Shown piece by piece: positions 30,826 through 39,475 of a DNA stretch of 64,000 bases. Position 1 is the stretch's first letter; every line of letters begins with the position of its first letter. The stretch spans positions 94,937 to 158,936 of the forward strand of contig CABIWW010000005.1 of assembly GCA_902362435.1 (NCBI GenBank), written 5' to 3'. This DNA is from Eubacteriaceae bacterium. Lineage in GTDB: Bacteria > Bacillota > Clostridia > Peptostreptococcales > Anaerovoracaceae. A program made the translations under genes and the position numbers. The notes under the pieces are model-generated. The model was not told the origin of the DNA. It did no database searches and saw only the letters and a program-made list of their open reading frames with translations.

Positions 30826-32223
30826 ATGACTGAAAGAAACATGAAATTAGCTTTAGAAGAAGCTAAAAGAGTTGTTGGCATGATCGAAGCTGACGAGCTC
30901 ACAGAAGAGCAGAAAGCTGCTATCATTACAGATTCGATCGCAAACTTCAATGAAAACTACAACCCGGGTTGGTTAGAATACAGAAAATCAGTATCAACTG
31001 ACTCCGCATTCGTTGAATGGGGTGACGGCGGTGAAGACGGTTCATTATTCGTAGACGTATACGGAAACGAATTCATCGACTGCTTAGGCGGATTCGGTAT
31101 CTATGCTTGCGGACACAACAATCCTGAGATCAAGAAGACTGTAAGAGCTCAGTTAGACAGATACTGCTTACACTCACAGGAACTGGTTGACCCGTTAAGA
31201 GGTTACCTCTGCAAATTATTAGCACTGATCACACCGGGAGATCTGCAGTACTCATTCTTAACAAACGGTGGTGCAGAAGCTATCGAAATGGCTCTGAAGC
31301 TTGCTAGACTGGCTACAGGCGGAAGATGGTACATCTCAACTGTAAACGCATTCCACGGAAAATCAATGGGAGCTATCTCATTAGGCGGCAAGGGCGCTTA
31401 CAGAGAAGACTATATCCCTATGGTACAGCAGGTACAGCACGTTGAATATGGTAACGCTGACGCTACAAGAGCTGCAGTTAAGAACCTTATCGCTGTTGGT
31501 GAAAAAGTTGCTGCTATCATCGTTGAGCCTATCCAGGGTGAAGGCGGAGTTATCATTCCACCGGATGGTTACCTCAAAGAGCTCAGAGCTATCGCTGACG
31601 AATATGGCTGCTGCCTGATCTTCGACGAAATCCAGACTGGTCTCGGAAGAACTGGTACAATGTGGAGATGCGATCACGAAGGCGTTACACCTGATATCAT
31701 GACATTCGGTAAGGCTTCATCAGGTGGTGTAGTTCCTATCACAGGTATCATCGCTAGACCTTGGACTTATGAAAAGTCAGGCGTAGGTACTGGTACATCA
31801 GGAAAGATGTTTGACAATCCATGGATCTTAGGATCACCTACATTCGGTGGTAACCCACTCGCTTGCGCAGCAATGATCGCTACTATCAAGTACATGCTCG
31901 AGCATGATATCCCTGGTCAGATGAAGGCTAAGGGCGACTACTACATGGAAGGTCTTAAGAAGTTACAGGCTAAGTACCCTACAGTTCTGATCGACATCAG
32001 AGGTGCTGGACTCCTTATCTGCATGGAATTCCCAGAAGCAGAAGTTGGACACGAAGTAACTAAGGGCCTGTTCGCAAGAAAGGTTATGACTGCTGGTACA
32101 TTAGTAAATGCTAAGACAGTAAGAATCGAACCACCTGCAACTCAGAGCTATGAAACTATCGACAAGGTATTAACTGCTCTTGACGAGTCGATCGCAGAAG
32201 TTAAGGCTGCTTACAAGCTGTAA
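30826..32223 (+). CDS. patA: Putrescine aminotransferase (YgjG/PatA type)
   Basis: A 465-residue class III PLP aminotransferase. It matches E. coli YgjG block by block: NPGWLEYRKSV, FIDCLGGFGIYACGHNNPE, LHSQELVDPLRGYL, EPIQGEGGVIIPPDGYL, IFDEIQTGLGRTG and SPTFGGNPLACAA. The Schiff-base lysine is in TFGKASSGG. Expected reaction: putrescine plus 2-oxoglutarate to 4-aminobutanal plus glutamate; cadaverine may also be used. Codon choice (TTA, GCT, GTT and GGT favoured) differs sharply from the neighbouring genes and resembles rpsO, suggesting high expression. It has a strong SD (AAAGGGAGG), a long upstream regulatory region and its own terminator. Confidence 0.88.
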   Translation: MTERNMKLALEEAKRVVGMIEADELTEEQKAAIITDSIANFNENYNPGWLEYRKSVSTDSAFVEWGDGGEDGSLFVDVYGNEFIDCLGGFGIYACGHNNPEIKKTVRAQLDRYCLHSQELVDPLRGYLCKLLALITPGDLQYSFLTNGGAEAIEMALKLARLATGGRWYISTVNAFHGKSMGAISLGGKGAYREDYIPMVQQVQHVEYGNADATRAAVKNLIAVGEKVAAIIVEPIQGEGGVIIPPDGYLKELRAIADEYGCCLIFDEIQTGLGRTGTMWRCDHEGVTPDIMTFGKASSGGVVPITGIIARPWTYEKSGVGTGTSGKMFDNPWILGSPTFGGNPLACAAMIATIKYMLEHDIPGQMKAKGDYYMEGLKKLQAKYPTVLIDIRGAGLLICMEFPEAEVGHEVTKGLFARKVMTAGTLVNAKTVRIEPPATQSYETIDKVLTALDESIAEVKAAYKL

Positions 32224-32276
32224 GTCGGTATAAAAAAGTAGATTAGAATATCGGTGTAATATTCATCTAAATACCT

Positions 32277-32312
32277 CAAGGCTCCGCCATTATGGCGGGG
32301 TCTTGATTTTTT
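32277..32312 (+). terminator. Rho-independent terminator of patA
   Basis: CAAGGCTCCGCC (32277-32288) pairs with GGCGGGGTCTTG (32294-32305), with a 5-base loop and then ATTTTTT. Confidence 0.88.
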
Positions 32313-32451
32313 GCAGAAAACTTCCGGCCCGGCCGCTCCTGGTATCCGGGCATGTGCTGCCCGATGCTCAGGCTGTTTCGTGAGACATCAAGCGCCGGCG
32401 TTTGTGGCGCCGCCATGGGGGCTTTATGGAGTTGCTGTGAGTCGTTTTATC

Positions 32452-32481
32452 TTGAGCGGAGCTCACCTTGTGTGGTACAAT
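32452..32481 (+). promoter_or_regulatory. Promoter of scpAB
   Basis: TTGAGC (32452-32457), 18 bases and TACAAT (32476-32481) lie about 40 bases before the scpA start. Confidence 0.55.
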
Positions 32482-32519
32482 AGCATGTGTCTGCGGGTCT
32501 GCAGATGCAGGGAGGAACG

Positions 32520-33296
32520 ATGGGATATCGTGTGAAGCTCGATGTGTTCGAAGGACCGTTCGATCTGATGGTCTATCTGATAGAACACGCACAGATGAGT
32601 ATATATGATATAAGGATATCTGAGATAACAGATCAGTATATGGAATATGTGGGCTCGATGCAGGAGGCGGATGTAAATGTATATTCGGAATTCATGGTAC
32701 TTGCAGCGGCCCTTCTTGAGATAAAATCGAAAATGCTGCTCCCAAGAAGCGTGCCGGAAAACGATTCCGGAGAGGTGCCGGAGGATCCGAGGACCGAGCT
32801 GGTGGCAAAGCTGGTAGAGTACAAAAAATTCAAGACGATCTCGGAAATGCTGGAGGAAAGGTGGGAAAGTGCGTCTTTGCACCTGGAAAAACCGCAGGAA
32901 GACCTTGCGGAGTATACGGGAGAGCCTGACGAGTATCTTTCGCTGGACATAGAGCAGTTCATAGCGGCGTTTGAAAAATTCCTGAACAGAAAGAAAAAGC
33001 TTGAGGAGATAAAGGCGCATCACAGGAGAAGTGAAAAACAGCGGATAACCAACGAGACGAGGATGAATGATATAAGAAGTTTCTTTGTCGAGTCGGGTCT
33101 GAAGCAGGCGGATTTCATGGAACTGGTGCCGGAAAAAAACGACAGATACGATACTGCGGTGACGTTCTCCTCGGTGCTTGAGATGATGAAGCAGCGCAGA
33201 CTCGACGCTCAGCAGCAGTACATTTTCGGCGACATCACAGTCACTGCGACAGATGAGCTGTTTGAAGAAGATAAGGAGAATGGCGATGGCAGGTAG
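32520..33296 (+). CDS. scpA: Segregation and condensation protein A
   Basis: The 258-residue kleisin of the bacterial SMC complex, which with ScpB bridges the SMC heads and compacts the chromosome. The N-terminal block GYRVKLDVFEGPFDLMVYLIEHAQMSIYDIRISEITDQYMEY is diagnostic. The C-terminal winged-helix segment (VTFSSVLEMMKQRRLDAQQQYIFGDITV) contacts the SMC cap. ATG 32520 is chosen over an upstream in-frame ATG because of GGGAGG and family alignment. It overlaps scpB by 11 bases. Confidence 0.95.
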   Translation: MGYRVKLDVFEGPFDLMVYLIEHAQMSIYDIRISEITDQYMEYVGSMQEADVNVYSEFMVLAAALLEIKSKMLLPRSVPENDSGEVPEDPRTELVAKLVEYKKFKTISEMLEERWESASLHLEKPQEDLAEYTGEPDEYLSLDIEQFIAAFEKFLNRKKKLEEIKAHHRRSEKQRITNETRMNDIRSFFVESGLKQADFMELVPEKNDRYDTAVTFSSVLEMMKQRRLDAQQQYIFGDITVTATDELFEEDKENGDGR

Positions 33297-33891
33297 GAAA
33301 ACTATAAAATCCGCGATAGAATCCATGATGTTCGTCTGGGGCAAACCTCTGGATGTAAAGGAAATGGCGGAGATCTTCAACGAAGACAGAAAAGAGATAT
33401 ATGCATGCTGCAAAGAGCTGCAGGCTGAGTATGAGCAGGAAGGCAGAGGGATCGTCATACGGGAAGTGAACAAGAGCTTTCAGTTCGTGACCAGAAAAGA
33501 GAATCTGAGCTACATAGAGAGACTGTGCACCCCTGTAAAGCACAAGCGTCTGACTCAGTCGGCGCTGGAGGTGCTGGCGATAGTCGCATACAAACAACCT
33601 GTGACAAAGGGCGAGATCGAAGCAGTCAGAGGTATAAAGTGCGACAGAGTGATAGAAGGGCTTGCCAAAAAAGGGCTGGTCGCGGAGGTCGGCAGATCAG
33701 ATGCGGTCGGCAGACCGATCCTGTACGGTACTACAGATGAATTTCTCAAGCAGTTCGGATTCGAGACACTGAAGGAACTGCCGGGAATAGAAGATATAGA
33801 GGGTATCATGGCTGAGGAGGACCAGATGGTTTCAGATATGGACAGCTCATATGCACAGCAGATATCACTCGATCTGACAAAAAACAAGTAA
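33286..33891 (+). CDS. scpB: Segregation and condensation protein B
   Basis: The 201-residue winged-helix partner of ScpA in the SMC complex. Typical blocks are KSAIESMMFVWGKPL, LTQSALEVLAIVAYKQPVTKGEIEAVRGIKCDRVIEGLAKKGLVAEVGR and GRPILYGTTDEFLKQFGF. Two ATGs are close together (33280 and 33286); AAGGAG at 33273-33278 is correctly spaced only for 33286. A terminator follows at once. Confidence 0.95.
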   Translation: MAGRKTIKSAIESMMFVWGKPLDVKEMAEIFNEDRKEIYACCKELQAEYEQEGRGIVIREVNKSFQFVTRKENLSYIERLCTPVKHKRLTQSALEVLAIVAYKQPVTKGEIEAVRGIKCDRVIEGLAKKGLVAEVGRSDAVGRPILYGTTDEFLKQFGFETLKELPGIEDIEGIMAEEDQMVSDMDSSYAQQISLDLTKNK

Positions 33892-33892
33892 T

Positions 33893-33935
33893 AAATCCCC
33901 CTTTTGGCGCGTATGGTGACAAAGGGGATTTTTTT
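33893..33935 (+). terminator. Terminator after scpB whose 3' arm contains the next gene's RBS
   Basis: AAATCCCCCTTTTG (33893-33906) pairs with CAAAGGGGATTT (33920-33931), followed by a T-run that ends immediately before ATG 33936. The only Shine-Dalgarno candidate for the next gene, AAAGGGG (33921-33927), lies within the 3' arm. Confidence 0.8.
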
Positions 33936-34778
33936 ATGAAAAAAGGCAAACTTATATTCATAACAGCGGTGGCAGTCGCAGTGTGCATGGGGATAGGCTT
34001 TTATGTACAGAAACATGGGTTCACGGACGCCACATCTGTGGAAATAGGGATCTCGGCAGGGCAGGCGCTGCTGATGGATGCGGATACAGGCGAGGTGCTT
34101 TATGAAAAATGTGCGGATCAGAAGGCGTATCCGGCGAGCACGACGAAAATAATGACTGCGCTGGTGACGCTGGAGACAATGGAGGAATACGACAGCCCTC
34201 TCGAGCAGAAAGTACGGGTGCCGGAAGTGGCTGAAGGAGTGGAGGGTTCGTCCATCTATCTTAAAGCCGGTGAAGAAATATCGGTGCAGGATCTTTTGTA
34301 TGGACTGATGCTCGTTTCGGGAAATGATGCGGCGGTGGCACTCGCTGAAATAATCGGAGGCGATCAGGAGCATTTTGTGGAGATGATGAATGACAGAGCG
34401 GCAGAGCTCGGATGCAGCAGTACGCATTTTGCCAATCCGAACGGACTCTTTGACGAAGATCACTATACGACGGCTCGCGATCTTGCCGTGATCTCTGCGG
34501 CAGCTATGAAAAACGGGACTTTTCGGGAGATCGTTTCGACTGTGGACTGGAAAGCGGAGCGTGAGGAAAGCACGTATCTCACATTTCACAACAAGAATAA
34601 AACGATCACTGAGTTTGAGGGCGGCAGCGGCATCAAGATCGGATATACGAAGGATTCGGGCAGGACGCTGGCGGCTTCGGCTGAGCGTGACGGCAGGACT
34701 ATGATAGCGGTCGTGATGAGCGCGCCGGACTGGTTCAACGACGCTTACCGCCTGATGGAGTTCGGCTTCAGGCAGTGA
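33936..34778 (+). CDS. D-alanyl-D-alanine carboxypeptidase (S11/PBP5 family)
   Basis: A 280-residue exported serine peptidase that trims the terminal D-Ala of peptidoglycan stem peptides. It has an uncleaved or cleaved N-terminal hydrophobic signal (residues 6-25), the catalytic SxxK motif (Ser68, Lys71 in ASTTKIM), SGN at 128-130 and the third motif as KIGYTKDSG, where Ile replaces the Thr of KTG. It lacks the C-terminal beta domain and amphipathic anchor of longer PBP5 enzymes. The ATG abuts a terminator hairpin that includes its ribosome-binding site. Confidence 0.9.
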   Translation: MKKGKLIFITAVAVAVCMGIGFYVQKHGFTDATSVEIGISAGQALLMDADTGEVLYEKCADQKAYPASTTKIMTALVTLETMEEYDSPLEQKVRVPEVAEGVEGSSIYLKAGEEISVQDLLYGLMLVSGNDAAVALAEIIGGDQEHFVEMMNDRAAELGCSSTHFANPNGLFDEDHYTTARDLAVISAAAMKNGTFREIVSTVDWKAEREESTYLTFHNKNKTITEFEGGSGIKIGYTKDSGRTLAASAERDGRTMIAVVMSAPDWFNDAYRLMEFGFRQ

Positions 34779-34987
34779 GCCGGTATTGTGGTGACGGCTG
34801 CGGTATGCCGTAGCCTGGGCAGGGTGCTGCACATGAGTGCCGAATAAAGCGTGCCTGCAGTTTTGCATGATCATCTGTCTGGGCAGATCCGGCGAACCCA
34901 TCGACCTCGATATGCATAATATGAGAGTATAAAAAGGCAGAGTTGTGACAGGCTTTGCCTCAATATGTGCATATTTGGAGGCGTGAC

Positions 34988-36001
34988 ATGACATACATGA
35001 ATGGTTTATGCGTCGATGCCGGAACGGACAACTGCCCCTGCCCGCTCGCCGAGACAGGGGACTGCCTCGTCTGCAGCAGACTGGCGGGCAGACAGGAATG
35101 CGACTGCAGCTGGGCCGGCGTCTGTGTATATAACGAGTTTGTACAGAATGGAAAAACAGTGAGACAACAGCGCAGGAACAAGCCTGTGGATATCATAAAA
35201 AAAGTATGGTACGACAGCGATTTGCTGGTGATCGTGCTGAAGGTGTCCCGGGGGTTTGCGCTCAAAGCTGCGCAGCCGGGCTCGTTCGTATTCGTAAATG
35301 CCGTGGGCAGGAGCGAGTTATCAAACGTGCCGGTATCGGTGATGCGGAGCGATGTGGAAAACGGCAGGCTGTTTCTTGCGCTGAAGGTGATATCTGCGAA
35401 AACAAAGGCTGTGGCGGAGGCTGGCGCTCAGCTCGTGCTGAGAGGGGTTTACAGAAACGGACTTATAGGCGGAGGTGTCTCAGGGCTGAAAGAAGATCTG
35501 AGCGGTATCACACAGGGAAACCCGGAGCCGCGCTGGCTGATAATGACCAAGGGGACGGGGTTCGCGCCGGCTGTCAACCTGCTGAGCGCAGCCGGCGGCA
35601 GGATAGCCGCGGATCTTCTGATTGACAGTGAGAAGGTCTGCGATGAGATCGTGGCAGACAGTATGAGAGACATTTCGAGTGAAAAACTTTCGGTCAGGAA
35701 AGTTTCACTGCAGGAACTCACCGCGGCGGCGATATCTGAACGTGCTAAAGGCAGGCCGGGCCATCTGGCCGGTATCTACAGAGCAGACGATTACGACAGG
35801 ATCATCATAATGGCTTCTGACTATTATATAAAAACTCTTGCGGACTGCATGGAAATACCTGCGGGCAAGCTGGTTTTCTGCAATAATTTCAGGATGTGCT
35901 GCGGTGAAGGGATCTGCGGCGCATGCGGACATACGGATGAGAACGGCAGTGTCAGCAAGATGTGCAAATGCCGCAGTGCAGATGTGACAGGACTGCTTTG
36001 A
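34988..36001 (+). CDS. PyrK-like ferredoxin reductase-type flavoprotein with a Cys-rich N-terminus
   Basis: A 337-residue relative of the dihydroorotate dehydrogenase electron-transfer subunit and sulfide dehydrogenase/NfnA-type proteins. The middle holds the FAD/NAD-binding reductase fold (PGSFVFVNAVGRSELSNVPVSV, TKGTGFAPAVNLL). The C-terminus has the [2Fe-2S] motif FRMCCGEGICGACG plus KMCKC. The first 46 residues carry eight cysteines (8, 16, 18, 26, 29, 38, 40, 46), enough for one more metal centre. It stands alone with no PyrD partner, so its redox partner is unknown. ATG 34988 is fixed by GGAGG; a TTG extension upstream was rejected. Confidence 0.8.
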   Translation: MTYMNGLCVDAGTDNCPCPLAETGDCLVCSRLAGRQECDCSWAGVCVYNEFVQNGKTVRQQRRNKPVDIIKKVWYDSDLLVIVLKVSRGFALKAAQPGSFVFVNAVGRSELSNVPVSVMRSDVENGRLFLALKVISAKTKAVAEAGAQLVLRGVYRNGLIGGGVSGLKEDLSGITQGNPEPRWLIMTKGTGFAPAVNLLSAAGGRIAADLLIDSEKVCDEIVADSMRDISSEKLSVRKVSLQELTAAAISERAKGRPGHLAGIYRADDYDRIIIMASDYYIKTLADCMEIPAGKLVFCNNFRMCCGEGICGACGHTDENGSVSKMCKCRSADVTGLL

Positions 36002-36062
36002 GCACGTCCGTGGGCGCAAAGATCGAATGCTGTAAAAAAATGTATATAAGTGCAAATTTATA

Positions 36063-36091
36063 TTGACTGATGCATAAATATACGGTAAAAT
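36063..36091 (+). promoter_or_regulatory. Promoter of nhaC
   Basis: TTGACT (36063-36068), 17 bases and TAAAAT (36086-36091). A small hairpin, AAGTGC/GCACTT (36096-36114), sits at the expected 5' end of the mRNA. Confidence 0.7.
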
Positions 36092-36156
36092 AAATAAGTG
36101 CTGTTTCGGCACTTGTTTGTTTTTTGCGAGAGTTTTGATTAAGGAGAAGTAACGAA

Positions 36157-37626
36157 ATGGAAAACGAAAAAGAAAAAAACAGAACGCCAAGGACTCCTAA
36201 GATCTATCATCCGCTTATAACTTTCGCTATACTCATTGCAGTAATGGCTATAGCTATAGTTAAATACGGTGTGGATGTCCATGTGCCTATGTTCATAGGA
36301 GTCATCGCGGCGGCATGTATGGCTCTGTATCTCGGCAATGCCTGGGATGCCATAGAAAGGGCCATGATGAATGGTATATACAACGCGCTTCAGTCTGTAA
36401 TGATCCTGATGATAGTGGGTATACTGATCGGGGTATGGATCGTCGGCGGTATAGTGCCGTCTATGATATATTACGGCCTCAAGCTGCTGTCGCCGTCAGT
36501 GTTCCTGGTGGCTGCAGTGCTGATCTGCTCGATCACATCACTGGCTACAGGCACATCGTGGGGAACTATGGGAACGATGGGCCTTGCCCTCATAGGTATC
36601 GCGATCGGACTTGGCATACCGGCTCCGATGGCTGCGGGTGCGATCATATCCGGCGCGTATTTCGGAGACAAGATGTCACCGCTTTCGGATACTACGAATC
36701 TGGCGCCTGCGATGGCCGGCACAGACGTGTTCACCCATGTAAAATTCATGCTGCTGCCTACGGGCATAGCATACGGCATAACGCTCGTGGTATTCGCGAT
36801 CATGGGATTCACTCATGTAAAGAGCGGCAATTCTGCGGATCTTTCGGCCGTGCAGGAAATGAGCAATGGACTTGCGGAGAATTTCCACATCAGTCCGCTT
36901 CTTCTGATTCCACCGCTTATCGTTATCGTTGCGGTAGCGCTCAAGGTACCGGCTATCCCGGGAATAACTCTGGGTATCATTGCAGGCGGCATCATGGGAG
37001 CGCTGTTCCAGGGCGAATCAGCTTCGCTGGGAGTGCTGCTTGATGCGGGAATGAACGGAAATGTAAGCGAAACAGGAGTGGCAGCGATCGATGAACTGCT
37101 TACGTCAGGTGGTATCACTAATATGATGAGCTCGATAGCGCTGACGATAATCGCGATGATGTTCGGCGGCATCATGGAAGAGACGGGGCAGCTGGATGTA
37201 CTGGTGCAGAAGATCATCGGCCTGGCAAAGAGACCGGGCGGTCTTGTAGTAACTACAGAAGCGACATGCATACTGAGCAATGCGGCAATGCCTGAGCAGT
37301 ACATATCGATAGTTATACCGGGCAGGATGTATGCAGACACTTACAAGAAAATGGGCCTTCATCCGAAGACTCTTTCTAATGCACTGGAAAGCGCAGGTAC
37401 GGTAACGTCCGCACTTATCCCGTGGAACACATGCGGTGTGTTCATTTACGCAACGCTTAACGTTGCAACTTCAGAATATCTGCCATATGCGATTTTCAAT
37501 ATCGCTATGCCGATAATCGTAGCGATCATGGCATACATGGGATATACTGTTGCTGACAAGGACGGTGTGCGTATGACGAAGAGAGCTCAGGCAAAGAAGA
37601 AGGCACAGCTTAAGGAACAGGCGTAG
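36157..37626 (+). CDS. NhaC-family Na+/H+ antiporter
   Basis: A 489-residue transporter with about eleven to twelve membrane segments. Family signatures are SLATGTSWGTMGTMGLALIGI and SGAYFGDKMSPLSDTTNLAPAMAGTDVFTH, the latter with the conserved Asp/Ser/Thr cluster of the ion site. It exchanges cytoplasmic Na+ for H+, or in some members other Na+-linked antiport such as malate/lactate. It is monocistronic: its own promoter lies upstream and a strong terminator downstream. The C-terminal tail is Lys/Ala/Gln-rich and cytoplasmic. Confidence 0.92.
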   Translation: MENEKEKNRTPRTPKIYHPLITFAILIAVMAIAIVKYGVDVHVPMFIGVIAAACMALYLGNAWDAIERAMMNGIYNALQSVMILMIVGILIGVWIVGGIVPSMIYYGLKLLSPSVFLVAAVLICSITSLATGTSWGTMGTMGLALIGIAIGLGIPAPMAAGAIISGAYFGDKMSPLSDTTNLAPAMAGTDVFTHVKFMLLPTGIAYGITLVVFAIMGFTHVKSGNSADLSAVQEMSNGLAENFHISPLLLIPPLIVIVAVALKVPAIPGITLGIIAGGIMGALFQGESASLGVLLDAGMNGNVSETGVAAIDELLTSGGITNMMSSIALTIIAMMFGGIMEETGQLDVLVQKIIGLAKRPGGLVVTTEATCILSNAAMPEQYISIVIPGRMYADTYKKMGLHPKTLSNALESAGTVTSALIPWNTCGVFIYATLNVATSEYLPYAIFNIAMPIIVAIMAYMGYTVADKDGVRMTKRAQAKKKAQLKEQA

Positions 37627-37708
37627 CATGTGATCCGTCACAGTGACGGTACAGTATAGACATACTGGGAAAGTTCACCGGCCTTAAGTGACGAAATCAA
37701 TAATCCAT

Positions 37709-37739
37709 AGACCCTGCAGGAGACTGCAGGGTCTTTTTT
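37709..37739 (+). terminator. Rho-independent terminator of nhaC
   Basis: AGACCCTGCAG (37709-37719) pairs with CTGCAGGGTCT (37724-37734), followed by TTTTTT. Confidence 0.9.
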
Positions 37740-37767
37740 GTAGCACAAAAGTTGTTGAAGTCACTCA

Positions 37768-37862
37768 AAAGTCCCTCGAAAAAGTTTGTGGTTTTGGCGA
37801 AAAGTGGTTTGAAAAAGTTGATAGTGTTATAAAAAAGTCCCTTGAAAAAGTTATATTATTGA
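37768..37862 (+). repeat. Three tandem 33-base imperfect repeats in the leader of the ATPase gene
   Basis: GAAAAAGTT recurs at 37778, 37811 and 37844, exactly 33 bases apart. The first and third units also share AAAGTCCCT before it. The frame is open and would encode 11-residue repeats (QKSLEKV, EKWFEKV, KKSLEKV), but the region lies upstream of the likely ATPase start. Confidence 0.6.
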
Positions 37863-37909
37863 GTTACTCTGTTAATAATAGTTTATATAGAGACAAGGAG
37901 GAACTTGGG

Positions 37910-39229
37910 ATGCTAAAAAGAAAGATTGAACATCGTCTTATTGAATGGAAAAACTCAGTTAATAAAAAACCATTATTAATAAAGGGGTGCAGGCAGTGTG
38001 GCAAAACATTTTCTGTGCTTGAATTCGCAAAGAAAAATTATGACAATGTTGTCTATCTGAATTTCTTTGAAAATCCTGATTACTGTTCTGTTTTTGAAGG
38101 CTCATTGGAAATCGACAATATTATCATGCTTTTATCTGCATTGCTTGGTGATGCAGCAGTGTTTGAAGCCGGGAGCACCATAATAGTATTAGATGAAATA
38201 CAGGAATGTCCCGGTGCGAGAACTGCTCTTAAATTCTTTCACCTTGACGGGCGTTTTGACGTGATCGGAACTGGATCGCTTCTGGGGGTGCGGGGTTACG
38301 GTAAAGAACCAAAATCTGTCCCGGTAGGCTATGAAAGAATAATTGACATGTATCCTTTAGATTTCGAGGAGTTCTTGTGGGCCAATGGCATTTCAGATGC
38401 TATTATCAAAAATTTAAAAAAATATATAAGTGATACAGCACCGGTTCCCGAAGCTTTGCATAACAGAATGAGGCAATTACTCTTGCAATATACTGTCGTT
38501 GGAGGTATGCCTGATGTAGTTCAAACTTTTATCGATACTAAACAGATGGATGAAGTTTTAAGACTTCAAAGGGATATTGTCCGTTCGTATGAAGATGATA
38601 TGATAAAATATGCGGAGAAAAAAGATAAATCGAGCATTATTGAGTGTTTTCAGTCTATCCCGAAACAATTGAGTAAAGAAAACAAGAAATTCCAGTATTC
38701 TGTTGTTAAGAAGGGATCGACTTCATCTAAATATGCAGGGAGCCTGCAGTGGATAGAAGACGCAGGAATAATATCCAGATGCTATAATCTCAGAATTACA
38801 GAACTTCCTCTGGATGGAAATGCGCAGGAAAACATCTTTAAGGTATATATGTGCGACTGTGGTCTTTTCGTAAGCATGCTTGAAGATGGTACTCAATATG
38901 ACATACTGCAGGGTAATCTATACGGGTATAAAGGCGCCATTTTTGAAAATCTGATTGCAGATATTTTTGCGAAAATGGGGCGTAAGCTGTATTATTTTCA
39001 TAAAGATTCCGGATTGGAAGTGGATTTTGTGATTAGATACAAAGGAGAGTGTACTCTGGTGGAAGTAAAAGCATCTTCAGGCAATACTAAAAGCACAAGG
39101 ACAATACTGAAGCATCCTGAAAAATATCATGTATATTCTGCAATAAAGCTTGGTGATTATAATGTAGGAAAAGCTGATGAGATACTCACGCTGCCGCTTT
39201 ATATGGCTTTCCTGCTCACGGAAGTGTAG
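37910..39229 (+). CDS. ATP-binding protein with DUF4143 domain
   Basis: A 439-residue member of the AAA-type ATPases with a C-terminal DUF4143 nuclease-like domain. Visible are Walker A GCRQCGKTF, Walker B TIIVLDEIQECPG, the sensor segment VIGTGSLLGV, and the C-terminal KDSGLEVDFVIRYKGECTLVEVK, which resembles a PD-(D/E)XK nuclease core (D...EVK). The biological role of the family is not established; links to mobile or defence regions have been suggested. G+C is visibly lower than in neighbours, consistent with transfer. The frame extends 222 bases upstream through the 33-base repeats to a GTG, but AAGGAGG before ATG 37910 favours the shorter form. Confidence 0.85.
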   Translation: MLKRKIEHRLIEWKNSVNKKPLLIKGCRQCGKTFSVLEFAKKNYDNVVYLNFFENPDYCSVFEGSLEIDNIIMLLSALLGDAAVFEAGSTIIVLDEIQECPGARTALKFFHLDGRFDVIGTGSLLGVRGYGKEPKSVPVGYERIIDMYPLDFEEFLWANGISDAIIKNLKKYISDTAPVPEALHNRMRQLLLQYTVVGGMPDVVQTFIDTKQMDEVLRLQRDIVRSYEDDMIKYAEKKDKSSIIECFQSIPKQLSKENKKFQYSVVKKGSTSSKYAGSLQWIEDAGIISRCYNLRITELPLDGNAQENIFKVYMCDCGLFVSMLEDGTQYDILQGNLYGYKGAIFENLIADIFAKMGRKLYYFHKDSGLEVDFVIRYKGECTLVEVKASSGNTKSTRTILKHPEKYHVYSAIKLGDYNVGKADEILTLPLYMAFLLTEV

Positions 39230-39323
39230 CCTTGGTGTATTAATTAAAGTATGGCACAACCATAAGAACGCAGGCGTGAATGTATGATAGATATACGGTT
39301 CTGCTTATAAAAAGAGAAGCTGA

Positions 39324-39366
39324 TGCACTGCGGACATCTTTTGCTTATCAATAAGTCTGCAGTGCA
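39324..39366. other. Stem-loop of unknown role
   Basis: TGCACTGCGGAC (39324-39335) pairs with GTCTGCAGTGCA (39355-39366), a 12-base stem with one G-U pair and a 19-base loop. There is no direct U-run on either strand. The rest of the 246-base gap holds nothing I can support. Confidence 0.4.
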
Positions 39367-39475
39367 CAATGCACTTAAAACTTTGCAGTTATCGCTACCC
39401 TTGCCGGGGGGCATCCATCTACAGTGCGTCTGGCTTCTTATTAATACTGTTAATGCTGGAATAGAATCGTATCAA

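Noticed and set aside
37768..37862. CRISPR-like array
   Set aside because: Only three imperfect 33-base units without unique spacers, readable as an 11-residue peptide repeat.
37688..37909. Longer 513-residue form of the DUF4143 ATPase
   Set aside because: It starts at a GTG before the nhaC terminator without SD, whereas ATG 37910 has AAGGAGG and fits the family N-terminus.
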